Source: Methanobrevibacter arboriphilus JCM 13429 = DSM 1125 (GTDB lineage Archaea; Methanobacteriota; Methanobacteria; Methanobacteriales; Methanobacteriaceae). Taken from it: a stretch of DNA of 64,000 bases. Shown here one piece after another: positions 7,636 to 16,494 of this stretch. Positions within the stretch are counted from its first letter, which is position 1, and each line of letters begins with the position of its first letter. Made by a program: the position numbers and the translations under genes. The stretch spans positions 45,579-109,578 of the forward strand of contig NZ_JXMW01000010.1 in the NCBI RefSeq assembly GCF_002072215.1, given 5' to 3'. Below the pieces are notes generated by a model that saw only the letters and a program-made list of their open reading frames with translations, ran no database searches and had not been told where the DNA came from.

Positions 7636-8514
7636 TTATAATCCTGTTTGATGGAGAATAGCTCTTGGATGTTTAACAGCTATACCCATATGGGACCAAA
7701 TATCAACAATTTCTTTATAAGGCCATTTTTCCTGAGTATACCTATTAACATTAACAAGACTATTTTTAGGATCAACACTATATTTTTTATTAATATTCTT
7801 GTAAGTTGTAAGTGGTTGAATCTTTTTATCCATTCCTAATAGTCCACCTTTTTTAAGGTTAGATTTAACATTAGTCATTCTAGAACCTTCAACATCATCT
7901 GGGTTGAATTTACCATCAAGGGAATTGTAAAACCTTTTGGTTTCATAGTAATGTTGTTTAGGGGTGTAGAAATCAGTTAATTCATAGTCATATCCTTCTT
8001 GGTCTAATGCTTCTTGCATATTGATAATGTCATCATCAATAGCAGCACTGTCTTTCCATTGGCCATCTTTTAAAGTAATTGTTGGAGCTGTTGCATAATC
8101 AAGCATAGTGTCAATATGGTCTAAGTTGATTTTACGGGCCATTGCATAAGAGTATCTTTCAATTGCTCTTAAAACTTCATCGCTATATTCTTGATTGTTT
8201 AAGACTTCCTGGGAGAATTCCATGCTTAAACCGAACATGTAAGTATCTCCTAATTTTTTATTGATAGGAGTTATTTTTACTTTACTTAAGTCTCCAAGTT
8301 CGGTTACTGTTACAGGTCTTTGCATTTTACCTGCTTGAAGTTCATCTTCTGCTGATTCTTCATCAACATAGAATTTAAATGTGGTTGCTCCTTTTAAATC
8401 TACAACTGGAAATAAATCCTTAAAATATAATAAAGGATCCATTTTTTTCATTATTGTTTTTTCAATAAATTTTGGATTTAAAGCCGCTTCAGGGCTAATT
8501 GTTATAACAGACAT
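7636..8514 (-). CDS. major capsid protein
   Basis: 292-residue protein in the position after the protease/scaffold and decoration-like genes. The N-terminus (FIEKTIMKKMDPLLYFKDLFP) is followed by a long strand pair (ATTFKFYVDEESA) and the polar spine-like helix LRAIERYSYAMARKINLDHID, consistent with an HK97-fold shell subunit. ATG at 8514 is chosen with GGAATTGAT upstream; the in-frame TTG at 8523 overlaps that site. A short intergenic space before the next gene and strong context make this the shell protein. Confidence 0.8.
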   Translation of the reverse strand: MSVITISPEAALNPKFIEKTIMKKMDPLLYFKDLFPVVDLKGATTFKFYVDEESAEDELQAGKMQRPVTVTELGDLSKVKITPINKKLGDTYMFGLSMEFSQEVLNNQEYSDEVLRAIERYSYAMARKINLDHIDTMLDYATAPTITLKDGQWKDSAAIDDDIINMQEALDQEGYDYELTDFYTPKQHYYETKRFYNSLDGKFNPDDVEGSRMTNVKSNLKKGGLLGMDKKIQPLTTYKNINKKYSVDPKNSLVNVNRYTQEKWPYKEIVDIWSHMGIAVKHPRAILHQTGL

Positions 8515-8527
8515 AAATATCAATTCC

Positions 8528-9055
8528 TTAATCTTCTAATTTACCATAGAAACCATAAGCTACAACAACTTTGTCACCACTATTAGCATCTGCACTAGAT
8601 AAGGTACGAGTAGTGTTCTCCGCAGTTGCTTTATCAACACAATCAAAAGTAGTAGCTCCAGTAATAATACTGTCACCAGGACTAATTGCTGCGTTTGTTG
8701 GTTCAAGAGTTTCAGTAGTTACATAATCTGCTCTTACTTGTACAGTAGCTATTCTTCTAGTATATGCACCATTATCTGCGCTTTCAGTTGGTCTCTGTCC
8801 TTTCTGCCATTTAGGTTTTGTAATGACAACACCTAATATTTGTTTAGCACCAGGTGGTGCTTTTTTAACAGTACGAGGATCATCAGGATCAAGGATTACT
8901 TTATAATCTTTTTTTATCTTATTTGAAAACCTCCATGAATCACCAGTTCCGAACTCTTGTTCTTCATCTGATTCATATTCCATGTCTCCTTCGTTCAATT
9001 CCATAGGAATATTAGTTTCCCCAGGGTTGAAATATAATTCTTCATTTTCTATCAT
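8528..9055 (-). CDS. putative capsid decoration protein
   Basis: 175-residue protein between the scaffold and the major capsid genes. The first 30 residues are very acidic. The rest is rich in Thr, Ala and Gly with beta character (RIATVQVRADYVTTETLEP, GDSIITGATTFDCVDKATA), like head decoration or stabilisation proteins encoded next to the shell gene. GGTG lies upstream of the ATG. No catalytic motif is seen; the call depends on composition and position. Confidence 0.6.
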   Translation of the reverse strand: MIENEELYFNPGETNIPMELNEGDMEYESDEEQEFGTGDSWRFSNKIKKDYKVILDPDDPRTVKKAPPGAKQILGVVITKPKWQKGQRPTESADNGAYTRRIATVQVRADYVTTETLEPTNAAISPGDSIITGATTFDCVDKATAENTTRTLSSADANSGDKVVVAYGFYGKLED

Positions 9056-9068
9056 TTTTACACCTTAT

Positions 9069-10115
9069 TTATTCTGGTTTTTCACCATAAGCTGCTTCAT
9101 AATCTTCAGCAAAATCTTTATCAGTATACTCTTCAGATTCATCATTATCAGGATTTCCTGCTTCTGCTGAGGAGTGTCTTTTGTCTATTTCAACAACAAC
9201 TGGTGCTTTTGCCATTATCTTTTGATATCCTTCTGGTTCTGATAATGCTAATTCTACATGATCTTTCACATCTTTTGGGAGTATTTTGCCTTCTTCAATA
9301 TAGCCATTTACTAAGCTAGTTGCTTCTTTTTCAGCCGCTTTGGCTTCCATACTTGCAACTTTTGCTTCTAATGCTTCAAGTTTTGGGTCTTTTGTTTCTC
9401 CTTCAGAACCTTCTTCAGAATCTCCAGAACTTTCACCACCAGCATTACCTGCTTCACCATCCCCTCCTTCAATAGCTGTTATTCTCTCGTCCATATTATC
9501 TAATTTATCAGTAACTTCTTTCTTAAAATTAGTTATTGATTTAGCAACATCGGCTAAGCTTGGGTCTTGATTTTCCCCTTCTTGGCCATCAGTATTATTA
9601 TTTCCATTATTTCCTTCTTCTACCATTATATCACCTATTATAGATTTAGCTTCTAACAAGTTATGACCATATTCAACATTGCAAGTTGTACAAGCTCCTT
9701 TTTCAACAAAATCAACACGATTAATAACATTATGGTCTTCAATATAATCGACTTTTCCTGTTTTACATTTGCTTAAACTTACATTTCCTACCATACTAAA
9801 ATCTGGTAGCTTTTTTTCATCATACAGTTCTTTTATTATTGGGTTAGTTATCTTAGCTTCTAAGATATGAATCCCTGTGTCTTTTAATTCAACATCTTCA
9901 ATTACTCCTACATTTAACAAATCTAATTTCTGGAGGATTTTGTTTTCTTGGAGTATCTTTTTATCTAAATGGTCTATGCCTATCGGAATAGGCAATTTAG
10001 CTTTAAGGATATTATAATCTTTTTTTAATGCGTCCTCTGAGACATAGACCCATGTGGGCTTTCCACCGACAAAGAGGTGATGTTTTCCAACACCCCATAT
10101 TTTACTACCTTTCAT
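9069..10115 (-). CDS. prohead protease fused to scaffold
   Basis: 348-residue protein with two parts. Residues 1-150 resemble the Mu gpI-type head maturation protease: PIPIGIDHLD (His49), NVGVIEDVELKDTGIHIL, then a Ser-containing strand (FSMVGNVSLSKC, 107-117), as expected for the His/Ser protease fold. A short Cys pair CTTC follows at about residue 142. Residues 165-348 are acidic, Gly/Asn-rich and then coiled coil (LEALEAKVASMEAKAAEKEA), typical of an internal scaffold removed during head maturation. GTGATTAATT precedes the ATG. The fused arrangement is common when protease and scaffold share a frame. Confidence 0.8.
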   Translation of the reverse strand: MKGSKIWGVGKHHLFVGGKPTWVYVSEDALKKDYNILKAKLPIPIGIDHLDKKILQENKILQKLDLLNVGVIEDVELKDTGIHILEAKITNPIIKELYDEKKLPDFSMVGNVSLSKCKTGKVDYIEDHNVINRVDFVEKGACTTCNVEYGHNLLEAKSIIGDIMVEEGNNGNNNTDGQEGENQDPSLADVAKSITNFKKEVTDKLDNMDERITAIEGGDGEAGNAGGESSGDSEEGSEGETKDPKLEALEAKVASMEAKAAEKEATSLVNGYIEEGKILPKDVKDHVELALSEPEGYQKIMAKAPVVVEIDKRHSSAEAGNPDNDESEEYTDKDFAEDYEAAYGEKPE

Positions 10116-10169
10116 AATTAATCACTTATTTGTTTATAGCTATCGCTAAGCCCAATAAGGAGGGAGAGA

Positions 10170-10206
10170 ATTAAATTTATAAAAACATTGTTAGCTAAAC
10201 ATCAGT
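10170..10206 (+). promoter_or_regulatory. archaeal promoter for a plus-strand mini-operon
   Basis: A TATA-like box TTTATAAAA lies at 10176-10184, about 23-31 bases before the ATG at 10207. That distance matches the archaeal TATA-to-start spacing, so the transcript could be leaderless. It drives genes opposite in direction to the surrounding head module. Confidence 0.5.
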
Positions 10207-10344
10207 ATGATTATTATACTTTCAAAAAAAGTGAGACAACTCGACGAAACTAATATAAAAAAGAAAGAATTTTTGAAAATGATGAAAAGTTTAGCTAAAC
10301 TATATAATGAGAATAGAATTCTCAAAAAAAATAATAGGAGGTGA
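10207..10344 (+). CDS. 45-residue basic peptide of a plus-strand mini-operon
   Basis: Small frame reading MIIILSKKVRQLDETNIKKK and onwards to the stop at 10344, which overlaps the strong RBS (GGAGGTGA) of the next small frame. The peptide is basic and helical, possibly coiled coil. It is placed head-on between the minus-strand scaffold and a small minus-strand gene. No family is recognised. The coupled RBS is the main evidence that it is translated. Confidence 0.5.
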   Translation: MIIILSKKVRQLDETNIKKKEFLKMMKSLAKLYNENRILKKNNRR

Positions 10345-10350
10345 AATTTT

Positions 10351-10440
10351 ATGATAATAGAAATTGAATTTGATATTTCAATTGATTTAATTTTAAAAAT
10401 AATAGTTATGATCTTACCATTATTGATAGGAATTAATTAA
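10351..10440 (+). CDS. 29-residue hydrophobic peptide
   Basis: Short frame with a very good ribosome binding site, GGAGGTGA seven bases before the ATG. The product is MIIEIEFDISIDLILKIIV followed by MILPLLIGIN, an acidic N-terminus plus one likely membrane helix. Its last eight bases overlap the 3' end of the convergent minus-strand gene. Such tiny membrane peptides can be toxins, holin-like or membrane-exclusion factors, but the sequence itself gives only a membrane peptide. Confidence 0.5.
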   Translation: MIIEIEFDISIDLILKIIVMILPLLIGIN

Positions 10441-10627
10441 TATTAATTTCTAATTCTTTGATAAGTTCTGGATGATCTTTGCAGAATTCTTTAAAAGCTA
10501 TTGGATTTTCCTTTTGAAAATCTTCTATAGCTTTTTTTCTTTCTTTTGGAGACATATTTTCTAAAAGAATAGTTAAAGAAATATCTCCAATGAATCCATA
10601 TCCACCATCTAATCTTTCATCACTCAT
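10433..10627 (-). CDS. small conserved-looking protein after the MuF gene
   Basis: 64-residue protein with GTGAT upstream of its ATG, seven bases after the stop of the MuF/JAMM gene. The C-terminal two thirds are helical and charged (MSPKERKKAIEDFQKENPIAFKEF). There is no recognised domain. Its place directly after a toxin-like fusion makes an immunity or chaperone role possible, which is inference only. Confidence 0.5.
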   Translation of the reverse strand: MSDERLDGGYGFIGDISLTILLENMSPKERKKAIEDFQKENPIAFKEFCKDHPELIKELEININ

Positions 10628-10633
10628 AATAAA

Positions 10634-11893
10634 TCACATTAATAATATATCTATATCATATCTATTTAATTCATTATTTAATTGTTTAACTATTTTATCA
10701 TGATTCTTTTGAGCATAATTTTTAAATTCATGACTCAATTCTTTATTTTGTTTAATAGGGTCATTAGGATATTGTTTTTTAATATTTTTTATGATATTTG
10801 AATTGTTTTTAACAAATTCATCTTTGACATTATTCATACCAATTCTATAACGTGCTAATATACCATCTATTCTTTTATTTGCTAAAGAATAATTTTTAAT
10901 TATAGTTATAGAATAATTATTTTTGCCAGTTACTACTCCATATTGTGATTTAGTAATTATGAAATTTCTAATGTCTCCTTGTGATGGTATTGAAACTTGT
11001 GAAGGGTGATTATGCATACTTAATCCAAAACCTTTGCTTTTACCAATATCAGATATATTTTTTGGAATTGATACTCTATTTTCACTTCCTTTATGCATAT
11101 CCAATAATTTTTTACCATTATTATCAAAAATTGTTACTACTTCATGATTTAATTTAGAAGTGTTATTTTGAAAAGATTTAATTTCGTTCTCATATTCAAT
11201 ATTTAATCCTATGTTATTTTCAGCTGCTGTTCGAGTACTAAACACAACAACACACCTACAGTTAGGATGTAACGGAGGAAAATATTCTAAATCATCTATA
11301 TCAAACCATACTTTACCATTCTTATAAATACGGTCACATCTTTCACAGCAATCACTAGCACTAATAACTTTATAAGATTTAGCACCCATATTCAATTTAG
11401 CATTAACATAATTACTAAGATTATTAGCCCTCATAGTCTCTGTTCGAGCTATAGCTTTAGCACGAGTTTTAGATAATCCTTGAACTTCATCTTGTAATTT
11501 TTTAGCTATCTGGTGAGGATTCATATTTTGATTATAAGCATCAACAGCTATTTTTCGGAGATTATTTTTCATATCATCTCCCATACGAGTAACATAATGC
11601 ATCGTATTTTCACTAATAACTCCTTTAACGAGTTCAGCTGTACCTCCACGAGCTAATCCTTTAAATTTAGCATTACTCATTATATTTTCTAATATTCCTA
11701 TAATTTCAGTATGTTTAAAACCTCCAGGAGCAAAAGGATTTGTATTAACATAAGCTCCTAATTTGTTCAACCAAATATCTAAATTTTTAGAGTTTTTACT
11801 TCTTCTAGTAACATCTCTTTGAATGTCCTTCATTAATTGATCAAACTTTTTAGCATTAATGTTAGCTTGTCTTCTAGCATTACTATTTGACAA
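10634..11893 (-). CDS. MuF-type head morphogenesis protein with C-terminal JAMM domain
   Basis: About 419 residues. The N-terminal 220 residues form the phage Mu F/SPP1 gp7 domain: helical region, TRAKAIARTETMRA, then CCERCDRIYKNG and the signature PPLHPNCRC. After a short linker comes a second domain with a JAMM/MPN+ metal motif: Glu in LNHEVV (about 254), HNHP (297-300) and PSQGD (306-310), which satisfies H-x-H-x10-D. The C-terminal 90 residues are basic and helical. JAMM enzymes cleave isopeptide or peptide bonds or act in RadC-like proteins; MuF proteins with extra C-terminal domains are known as effector carriers. The TTG at 11893 is preferred because GGAG is eight bases upstream; the GTG at 11902 abuts it. 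Confidence 0.75.
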   Translation of the reverse strand: MSNSNARRQANINAKKFDQLMKDIQRDVTRRSKNSKNLDIWLNKLGAYVNTNPFAPGGFKHTEIIGILENIMSNAKFKGLARGGTAELVKGVISENTMHYVTRMGDDMKNNLRKIAVDAYNQNMNPHQIAKKLQDEVQGLSKTRAKAIARTETMRANNLSNYVNAKLNMGAKSYKVISASDCCERCDRIYKNGKVWFDIDDLEYFPPLHPNCRCVVVFSTRTAAENNIGLNIEYENEIKSFQNNTSKLNHEVVTIFDNNGKKLLDMHKGSENRVSIPKNISDIGKSKGFGLSMHNHPSQVSIPSQGDIRNFIITKSQYGVVTGKNNYSITIIKNYSLANKRIDGILARYRIGMNNVKDEFVKNNSNIIKNIKKQYPNDPIKQNKELSHEFKNYAQKNHDKIVKQLNNELNRYDIDILLM

Positions 11894-11906
11894 AACAAAC
11901 ACTCCA

Positions 11907-13232
11907 TTATAATTCAGCTAAACTTCCAAGACCATCTTTTAAAGGTTCATCTTTTTTACCAGGAATATCATCTAAGTTATTTTGACCATCATCCATATCT
12001 GATTGAGTGATATTATTTTTATCAACAGTAATTCCAGATAACTCTTTAATAGTACTAGCTATTATTTCTTTAAACCATTGAGTATTTAAATCAAGTGTTC
12101 CATCATCACTGAAAGGTTTTATAGCTTCTAAAAGTGCAGTTAAATCTTTATCTTCAAATTTCTCAAAAACACATTTAGGACTGTTAGCATTTTCAAAATT
12201 AAACCCTATTAATTTATCAAATAATCCCTGAAATTCAATACCTACTTCTTCATGAATGCCATCTAAGATTAACTTGGTAACAGTTAATTGTGTCTGAGAT
12301 TGTGCATAAGAACCAGTACTAGTTTGACCTAATAAAAGATTTCCTATGAATAAACTTCTAAATATTGTATCATCTAATCTTTCCAATGCTTTAAAGAAAG
12401 CTTCACCTTTATTCTGAGATTCCAATACAACAACATCATCAGCTTCACCAATAGTCATATTGGTTCTGCCTTGCCGGATTTCGTCTAATTGTTTTTTAAG
12501 AGTATCTTTCCATGCTTGACTGGCTTCTGAAATTTTACCAATCAATGTAGGGCTGGCATGTTTTTCAATGAAAATAGCTAACCATTTTTCAAACCTTTTT
12601 TTAACATAATGGCTATCGTATAAAGCATCTAGTATTGATTCACCGTTGGGATCATTAAATTCGGCATCAAAACTATACATTAAAACTTTATCAATAGGGA
12701 TAGTGATCTTCTTATCCTCATCTTCTTTTTGAATAATAGCTTCTAAATCACCAGTTGATTTGTTAAATTTAAATCTTTCTTCATGTTCCAGCGTACCTCG
12801 ATCAATAGGATAAATTCCATGAATAATTATCTGTTTATCTTGATTAGTTGTATAAACTATTTCATTAGCACTAAAACCATATTTTATAGCAGAATACAGA
12901 TTTTTCCTTAGTTGCCTTGTGTTAGTTTTCATGCTTTTTAAGGCATATTTAATAAAATCAGCTGCTGCTTTATCTTCTGGAGTATCTGAAAAAGCAATTA
13001 TTTTCATCTCACGAGAAAGTAAAAAGAAAGTTAATATATTAATTCCTGTCTTAATTTGGGGGTCTTTCAGCATCTTACGATAATCTTTATAGGATCTTTT
13101 TTTATTATAATCTTCATCATACAGAAAATCAAGTTCGCCTTGTTCCTTGGTGTATGTGTCTTTTGATTGTTTTTTAAATAAAGCATTGTTAATGTTTCCT
13201 GCAGCTGCTTTAATAGTAGTTTTTATTCCCAT
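11907..13232 (-). CDS. portal protein (Mu gp29/DUF935-like)
   Basis: 441-residue portal, the ring through which DNA enters the head. It has the order expected for the Mu-like family: KDPQIKTGINILTFFLLSREM near residue 60, IKYGFSANEIVY near 115, and an IPIDKVLMYSFDAEFNDPNGESILDALYD segment before the long stem/wing region with QTSTGSYAQSQTQL. GGAGT precedes the ATG. It is followed by the MuF gene and preceded by the large terminase, the usual packaging order. Confidence 0.85.
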   Translation of the reverse strand: MGIKTTIKAAAGNINNALFKKQSKDTYTKEQGELDFLYDEDYNKKRSYKDYRKMLKDPQIKTGINILTFFLLSREMKIIAFSDTPEDKAAADFIKYALKSMKTNTRQLRKNLYSAIKYGFSANEIVYTTNQDKQIIIHGIYPIDRGTLEHEERFKFNKSTGDLEAIIQKEDEDKKITIPIDKVLMYSFDAEFNDPNGESILDALYDSHYVKKRFEKWLAIFIEKHASPTLIGKISEASQAWKDTLKKQLDEIRQGRTNMTIGEADDVVVLESQNKGEAFFKALERLDDTIFRSLFIGNLLLGQTSTGSYAQSQTQLTVTKLILDGIHEEVGIEFQGLFDKLIGFNFENANSPKCVFEKFEDKDLTALLEAIKPFSDDGTLDLNTQWFKEIIASTIKELSGITVDKNNITQSDMDDGQNNLDDIPGKKDEPLKDGLGSLAEL

Positions 13233-13238
13233 ATTTTT

Positions 13239-14576
13239 TTACTCCATTTGGTATGATTCGTAAGTATCTTCTGATTCTGTAAATGGATTATCTACAATGC
13301 TTCTAGTTCCAAGTATGGCTGCTCTCCACATATCAGGACAATGATCATTATTCTTAGTTTTCAATGGTTTTTCTTCACCTTGATTTCTGGCTTTTTCATC
13401 CCATGCATAAGTCTGAGCTTGAGCTATACTATTAACACATTCTTTACTTATTTTAAATCTTGAATTAGCAAATAGAGTATGAATTTCTTGAATATCATTA
13501 AGAACATCAGGAGTATATGGTTTTTGTGGAATTGGTTTTCCACGATATTTATGTTTCTTAATTTCAGCTCTTAAACTAGCTGCATCGTGAGGAGTATACC
13601 ATTTAGCTAATTTTAATATTTTACCATGATAGGTTAGTAATTTGATTGCTCCATCAACAAGTTCTTTATCAGATAGCTGCACTCCATTATTTTTAGGATC
13701 ATTAACATCATAATAAAATTCAGCTAATAAATGATATTCATTACCATCAAGTTTCTTGATTATTCCAAACAATCCAACAACTGAAACACTGGCAGGACCA
13801 TAATCAGTGGACAAAACATATTTATCATATTTAATATCTTCATATTCTGGACAAGTATGATCAAAAGTATTTAGACCTTCAGTGAATTTTGAATAAATAA
13901 CTCCTTCAGCTACAGCTGCAAGGCCCAAAATTTTTCTTTTATAATTAAGAGTACCTTTGGGATATCTAGCTATTGTTCTTTCAATATATTGTTCAGATAA
14001 ATTCGGATTATCCCAAATAGTATAATTCCAAACTTTAACCATTTCATTGGATTTTTTCTCTTCATTTTCAATATATTCAGAATAAATATAATGATAAGGA
14101 TTATCAGGATTAAGAGTCCAAAATGCCTGAGAATTTTCTTCACTTAATCTATCAAGAGCTAAATCAACAAGAGTCTTAGGGTATGTATTGACTTCATCAG
14201 CATACCAACCACCAAGAGTAACACCAGGAATACGCCCAGCCATACCTTCATGGTTAAAACCCATGAGCCAACAAATATTTCCTTCAATCTCTATATACTT
14301 ATTTTCTCTAAAATCATAACTTATACCTAAGCCATCTAAAATAGCCATCATTGGCTTTAAGACATTACGATACAGACTAGTCTGAGTATTCCCAGTCATT
14401 AGAAAATTATCATAATGGTGAGTTTTAATAAACTTCAACCATCTGACAATACTAGAAATAGTTTTAGATGATCTTATAGCTCCGTGCTGAATATTTATAA
14501 AATAAGTTGAATGGTGTAAGTAACCTCTACTTAATTTTCCAAAGGGTTTAAGTTCAAAGGTTTTACTCTTTTTCAT
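13239..14576 (-). CDS. terminase large subunit
   Basis: Packaging motor and nuclease, about 445 residues from the ATG at 14576. A modified Walker A GAIRSSKT lies at about 32-39, Walker B WYADEVN with Asp/Glu at 127-128, and the C-terminal RNase H-like nuclease carries Asp258 in LSTDYG, Asp331 in TPHDAA and Asp411/415 in NDHCPDM. The gene overlaps the end of the small terminase; the ATG at 14576 has GGAGA almost adjacent, so the exact start is uncertain. All catalytic acids appear present, suggesting a working enzyme. Confidence 0.88.
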   Translation of the reverse strand: MKKSKTFELKPFGKLSRGYLHHSTYFINIQHGAIRSSKTISSIVRWLKFIKTHHYDNFLMTGNTQTSLYRNVLKPMMAILDGLGISYDFRENKYIEIEGNICWLMGFNHEGMAGRIPGVTLGGWYADEVNTYPKTLVDLALDRLSEENSQAFWTLNPDNPYHYIYSEYIENEEKKSNEMVKVWNYTIWDNPNLSEQYIERTIARYPKGTLNYKRKILGLAAVAEGVIYSKFTEGLNTFDHTCPEYEDIKYDKYVLSTDYGPASVSVVGLFGIIKKLDGNEYHLLAEFYYDVNDPKNNGVQLSDKELVDGAIKLLTYHGKILKLAKWYTPHDAASLRAEIKKHKYRGKPIPQKPYTPDVLNDIQEIHTLFANSRFKISKECVNSIAQAQTYAWDEKARNQGEEKPLKTKNNDHCPDMWRAAILGTRSIVDNPFTESEDTYESYQME

Positions 14577-15081
14577 TCTCCGAGTCTGGAGGTTCTTCAA
14601 ACGCTTTCGCAAGAGCATCCCATCCACTACTATTATCTTGATCTAATGATTCACCATGAGCTACCTTCTCACCCTCATAACAAGTAATCAAAGTATTAGC
14701 AAAATTAATCAACTCATAACTCTGAACCTTCTCAGCTATCTTAGAATCAATAGAATTAACAGTTAATTTTCTAAGCTTTGAAAAAGCATTTTCATAAACA
14801 CTATCAATCTGAACAATCTTTTCAGCTTCATGATCAGTCTTCTTATCATTAACCTTCTCTTGAATCTTCTTTTTAAGATCCTCTCTTTCCTCTCTCCACT
14901 TCTCAGGAGCAGAATACTTCTGCCTCAAAGTATTATAACTAACATTATACTTCTCAGCTAACTGAGTAATAGTTAAAAACTGCTTAACACCCTCATCATC
15001 AACAGTACCAAAAAGAAACTCTTGCCTAATATCATCAATGACACTATCAACATTTTCATAACCATTGTCAGTAGATGTCAT
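14563..15081 (-). CDS. terminase small subunit
   Basis: 172-residue DNA-binding subunit of the packaging machine. Residues 35-65 (FLTITQLAEKYNVSYNTLRQKY) form a clear helix-turn-helix, followed by a coiled-coil region and a helical oligomerisation part. GGTGG lies before the ATG at 15081. It directly precedes and overlaps the large subunit. Its DNA target is likely nearby; a long inverted repeat just upstream is a candidate. Confidence 0.8.
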   Translation of the reverse strand: MTSTDNGYENVDSVIDDIRQEFLFGTVDDEGVKQFLTITQLAEKYNVSYNTLRQKYSAPEKWREEREDLKKKIQEKVNDKKTDHEAEKIVQIDSVYENAFSKLRKLTVNSIDSKIAEKVQSYELINFANTLITCYEGEKVAHGESLDQDNSSGWDALAKAFEEPPDSENEKE

Positions 15082-15206
15082 TTTAACCACCAAAGAAACT
15101 TAATAATGAAAATTGATATTTGATTGATATTTTTCTGATATATTTATCACGATTTGTCATGATATTTGATAATAGTAATTTTATTTAAAATGAGAATGAA
15201 TATTTT

Positions 15207-15342
15207 GTTTAATCAATGTTTCATGACAATATGATAAGATTTAGTTTTTTGGAGAAAAATAAAAGACTGCAACATCCCTCAGAAGTATCTATCTCTTTGG
15301 TAAAACAGCCTACTTATTATTGTCATGAAACATTGATTAAAC
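15207..15342. repeat. perfect 25-base inverted repeat upstream of the terminase genes
   Basis: GTTTAATCAATGTTTCATGA with five more bases (15207-15231) is repeated exactly as its reverse complement at 15318-15342, with 86 bases between. A third TGTCATGA copy occurs at about 15157. The stretch 15082-15397 holds no gene. Its place beside the small terminase suggests a packaging (pac) site or a structured late-operon leader; the sequence does not decide between them. Confidence 0.75.
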
Positions 15343-15397
15343 TTTTTTTAGGAATCTAAAAAAATAAAATATTTATTATATTTAATATATTAAAATT

Positions 15398-15838
15398 TTA
15401 ATGTGCTATTGATATTAAAAATATTATGATATCATTTAAATATAATAAGACCGTCATTGCTCCACCAAATATTGATAAAAGAATAGCTATTTGTTTGGTG
15501 ATTTTATTAGGCATTTCAGCAATAGAAACTTTAATGTTATTAATTTCTTTATCATGATAATCGATTTTACATTGTAAAGTATCGTCACGACATTCCGAAT
15601 CAGCTAGCAAAGTTTTCAATGCTTCTTTCTGATTACGGTCAAGATCATCCATATCTTCTATAATCTGATCAATTTTAGCCTGCCTTTTACCATTATTATA
15701 CTCTTTTTTCTTACAATAGTCATCAAAATAATTAACTTTCTCTTTTAATTCATTTATCTGAGTTTGTAAAAAATTGACAATAGGATTATTCTCTGAGATT
15801 ATAGCGGAATCTTGATAATCATCATCACGACCTACCAA
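15398..15838 (-). CDS. coiled-coil protein with C-terminal membrane anchor (XhlA-like architecture)
   Basis: About 146 residues: a polar start, coiled coil from roughly 20 to 110, then one C-terminal membrane helix (IAILLSIFGGAMTVLLYLND). This is the layout of XhlA-type proteins that work with a holin in PBSX-like phages. Similarity is only architectural. It follows a two-helix membrane protein by six bases. TTG at 15838 with GGTGG upstream is the likely start; GTG at 15847 is the alternative. Confidence 0.6.
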   Translation of the reverse strand: MVGRDDDYQDSAIISENNPIVNFLQTQINELKEKVNYFDDYCKKKEYNNGKRQAKIDQIIEDMDDLDRNQKEALKTLLADSECRDDTLQCKIDYHDKEINNIKVSIAEMPNKITKQIAILLSIFGGAMTVLLYLNDIIIFLISIAH

Positions 15839-15853
15839 TATTACCACCTTTTA

Positions 15854-16135
15854 CTATTCTTCATTAGGTATAGCTTTACTAACAACATTATCAAATAAAT
15901 GAGGAATAGTATAAGCAGTGATCAAAGCACCAATAAAAGTACGGAACAATTCAGGTTGTGCCTGATACAATATAAGAACAGTTATCAAGGCCGTACAAAT
16001 AGTTCCTATAATATTTAGCTGGAAATATGTCTTACCACTTTTTGTGTAAACTTTAGGTAGTAAAAAATAACCTTTTTCAATCCAAATTCTAATTACAATA
16101 GCTATTAATATAGCTAAAAAAATTAATAAATCCAT
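15854..16135 (-). CDS. holin-like small membrane protein
   Basis: 93-residue protein with two to three membrane segments (LLIFLAILIAIVIRIWI; IIGTICTALITVLILY; FIGALITAYTIPHLF) separated by short polar turns. GGAGGGGGA lies just before the ATG at 16135. Placed first in the late cluster and followed by the coiled-coil anchor protein, it could be the holin of a lysis pair, though lysis genes are more often at the far end of the late operon. No residue-level match is claimed. Confidence 0.55.
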   Translation of the reverse strand: MDLLIFLAILIAIVIRIWIEKGYFLLPKVYTKSGKTYFQLNIIGTICTALITVLILYQAQPELFRTFIGALITAYTIPHLFDNVVSKAIPNEE

Positions 16136-16335
16136 TAAATCCCCCTCCAAAAAAATAAAATTATAAAAAAAATATTAAAAATATCTAAAATATTAAAAAG
16201 TATTACTAAAAATCATATATTTTGCACTTCCTTTATAAAGAAACTCAAAAAATACTGCTGTGATCATTTTTCCAGGTGAGCTGAAAAGTAATACTTTGTA
16301 AATATTAAACATAAAATAAGAATAAAAATTAGTCA

Positions 16336-16494
16336 TTCGATGGATAAAAAAAAATTATAATAATAAAAACAACTTTTGTACAAAAAAATAGGGGGTGAAA
16401 ATAGTTTATTTACTATAAACCTTATTTTTTAATCTAAATACTATTAGCTGAAGATGACCCAATTATTAATAATTAAAAATTTTTATCCATCGAA
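16336..16494. repeat. 15-base inverted repeat around a gene-free stretch
   Basis: TTCGATGGATAAAAA at 16336-16350 is repeated as its exact reverse complement at 16480-16494, the latter inside the end of the zinc-ribbon gene. The 322 bases between 16151 and 16472 contain no gene I can support; a GGGGGTGA sequence at 16391-16398 leads only into a seven-codon frame. The repeat could form a long-range stem in RNA or terminate the operon. Confidence 0.55.
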
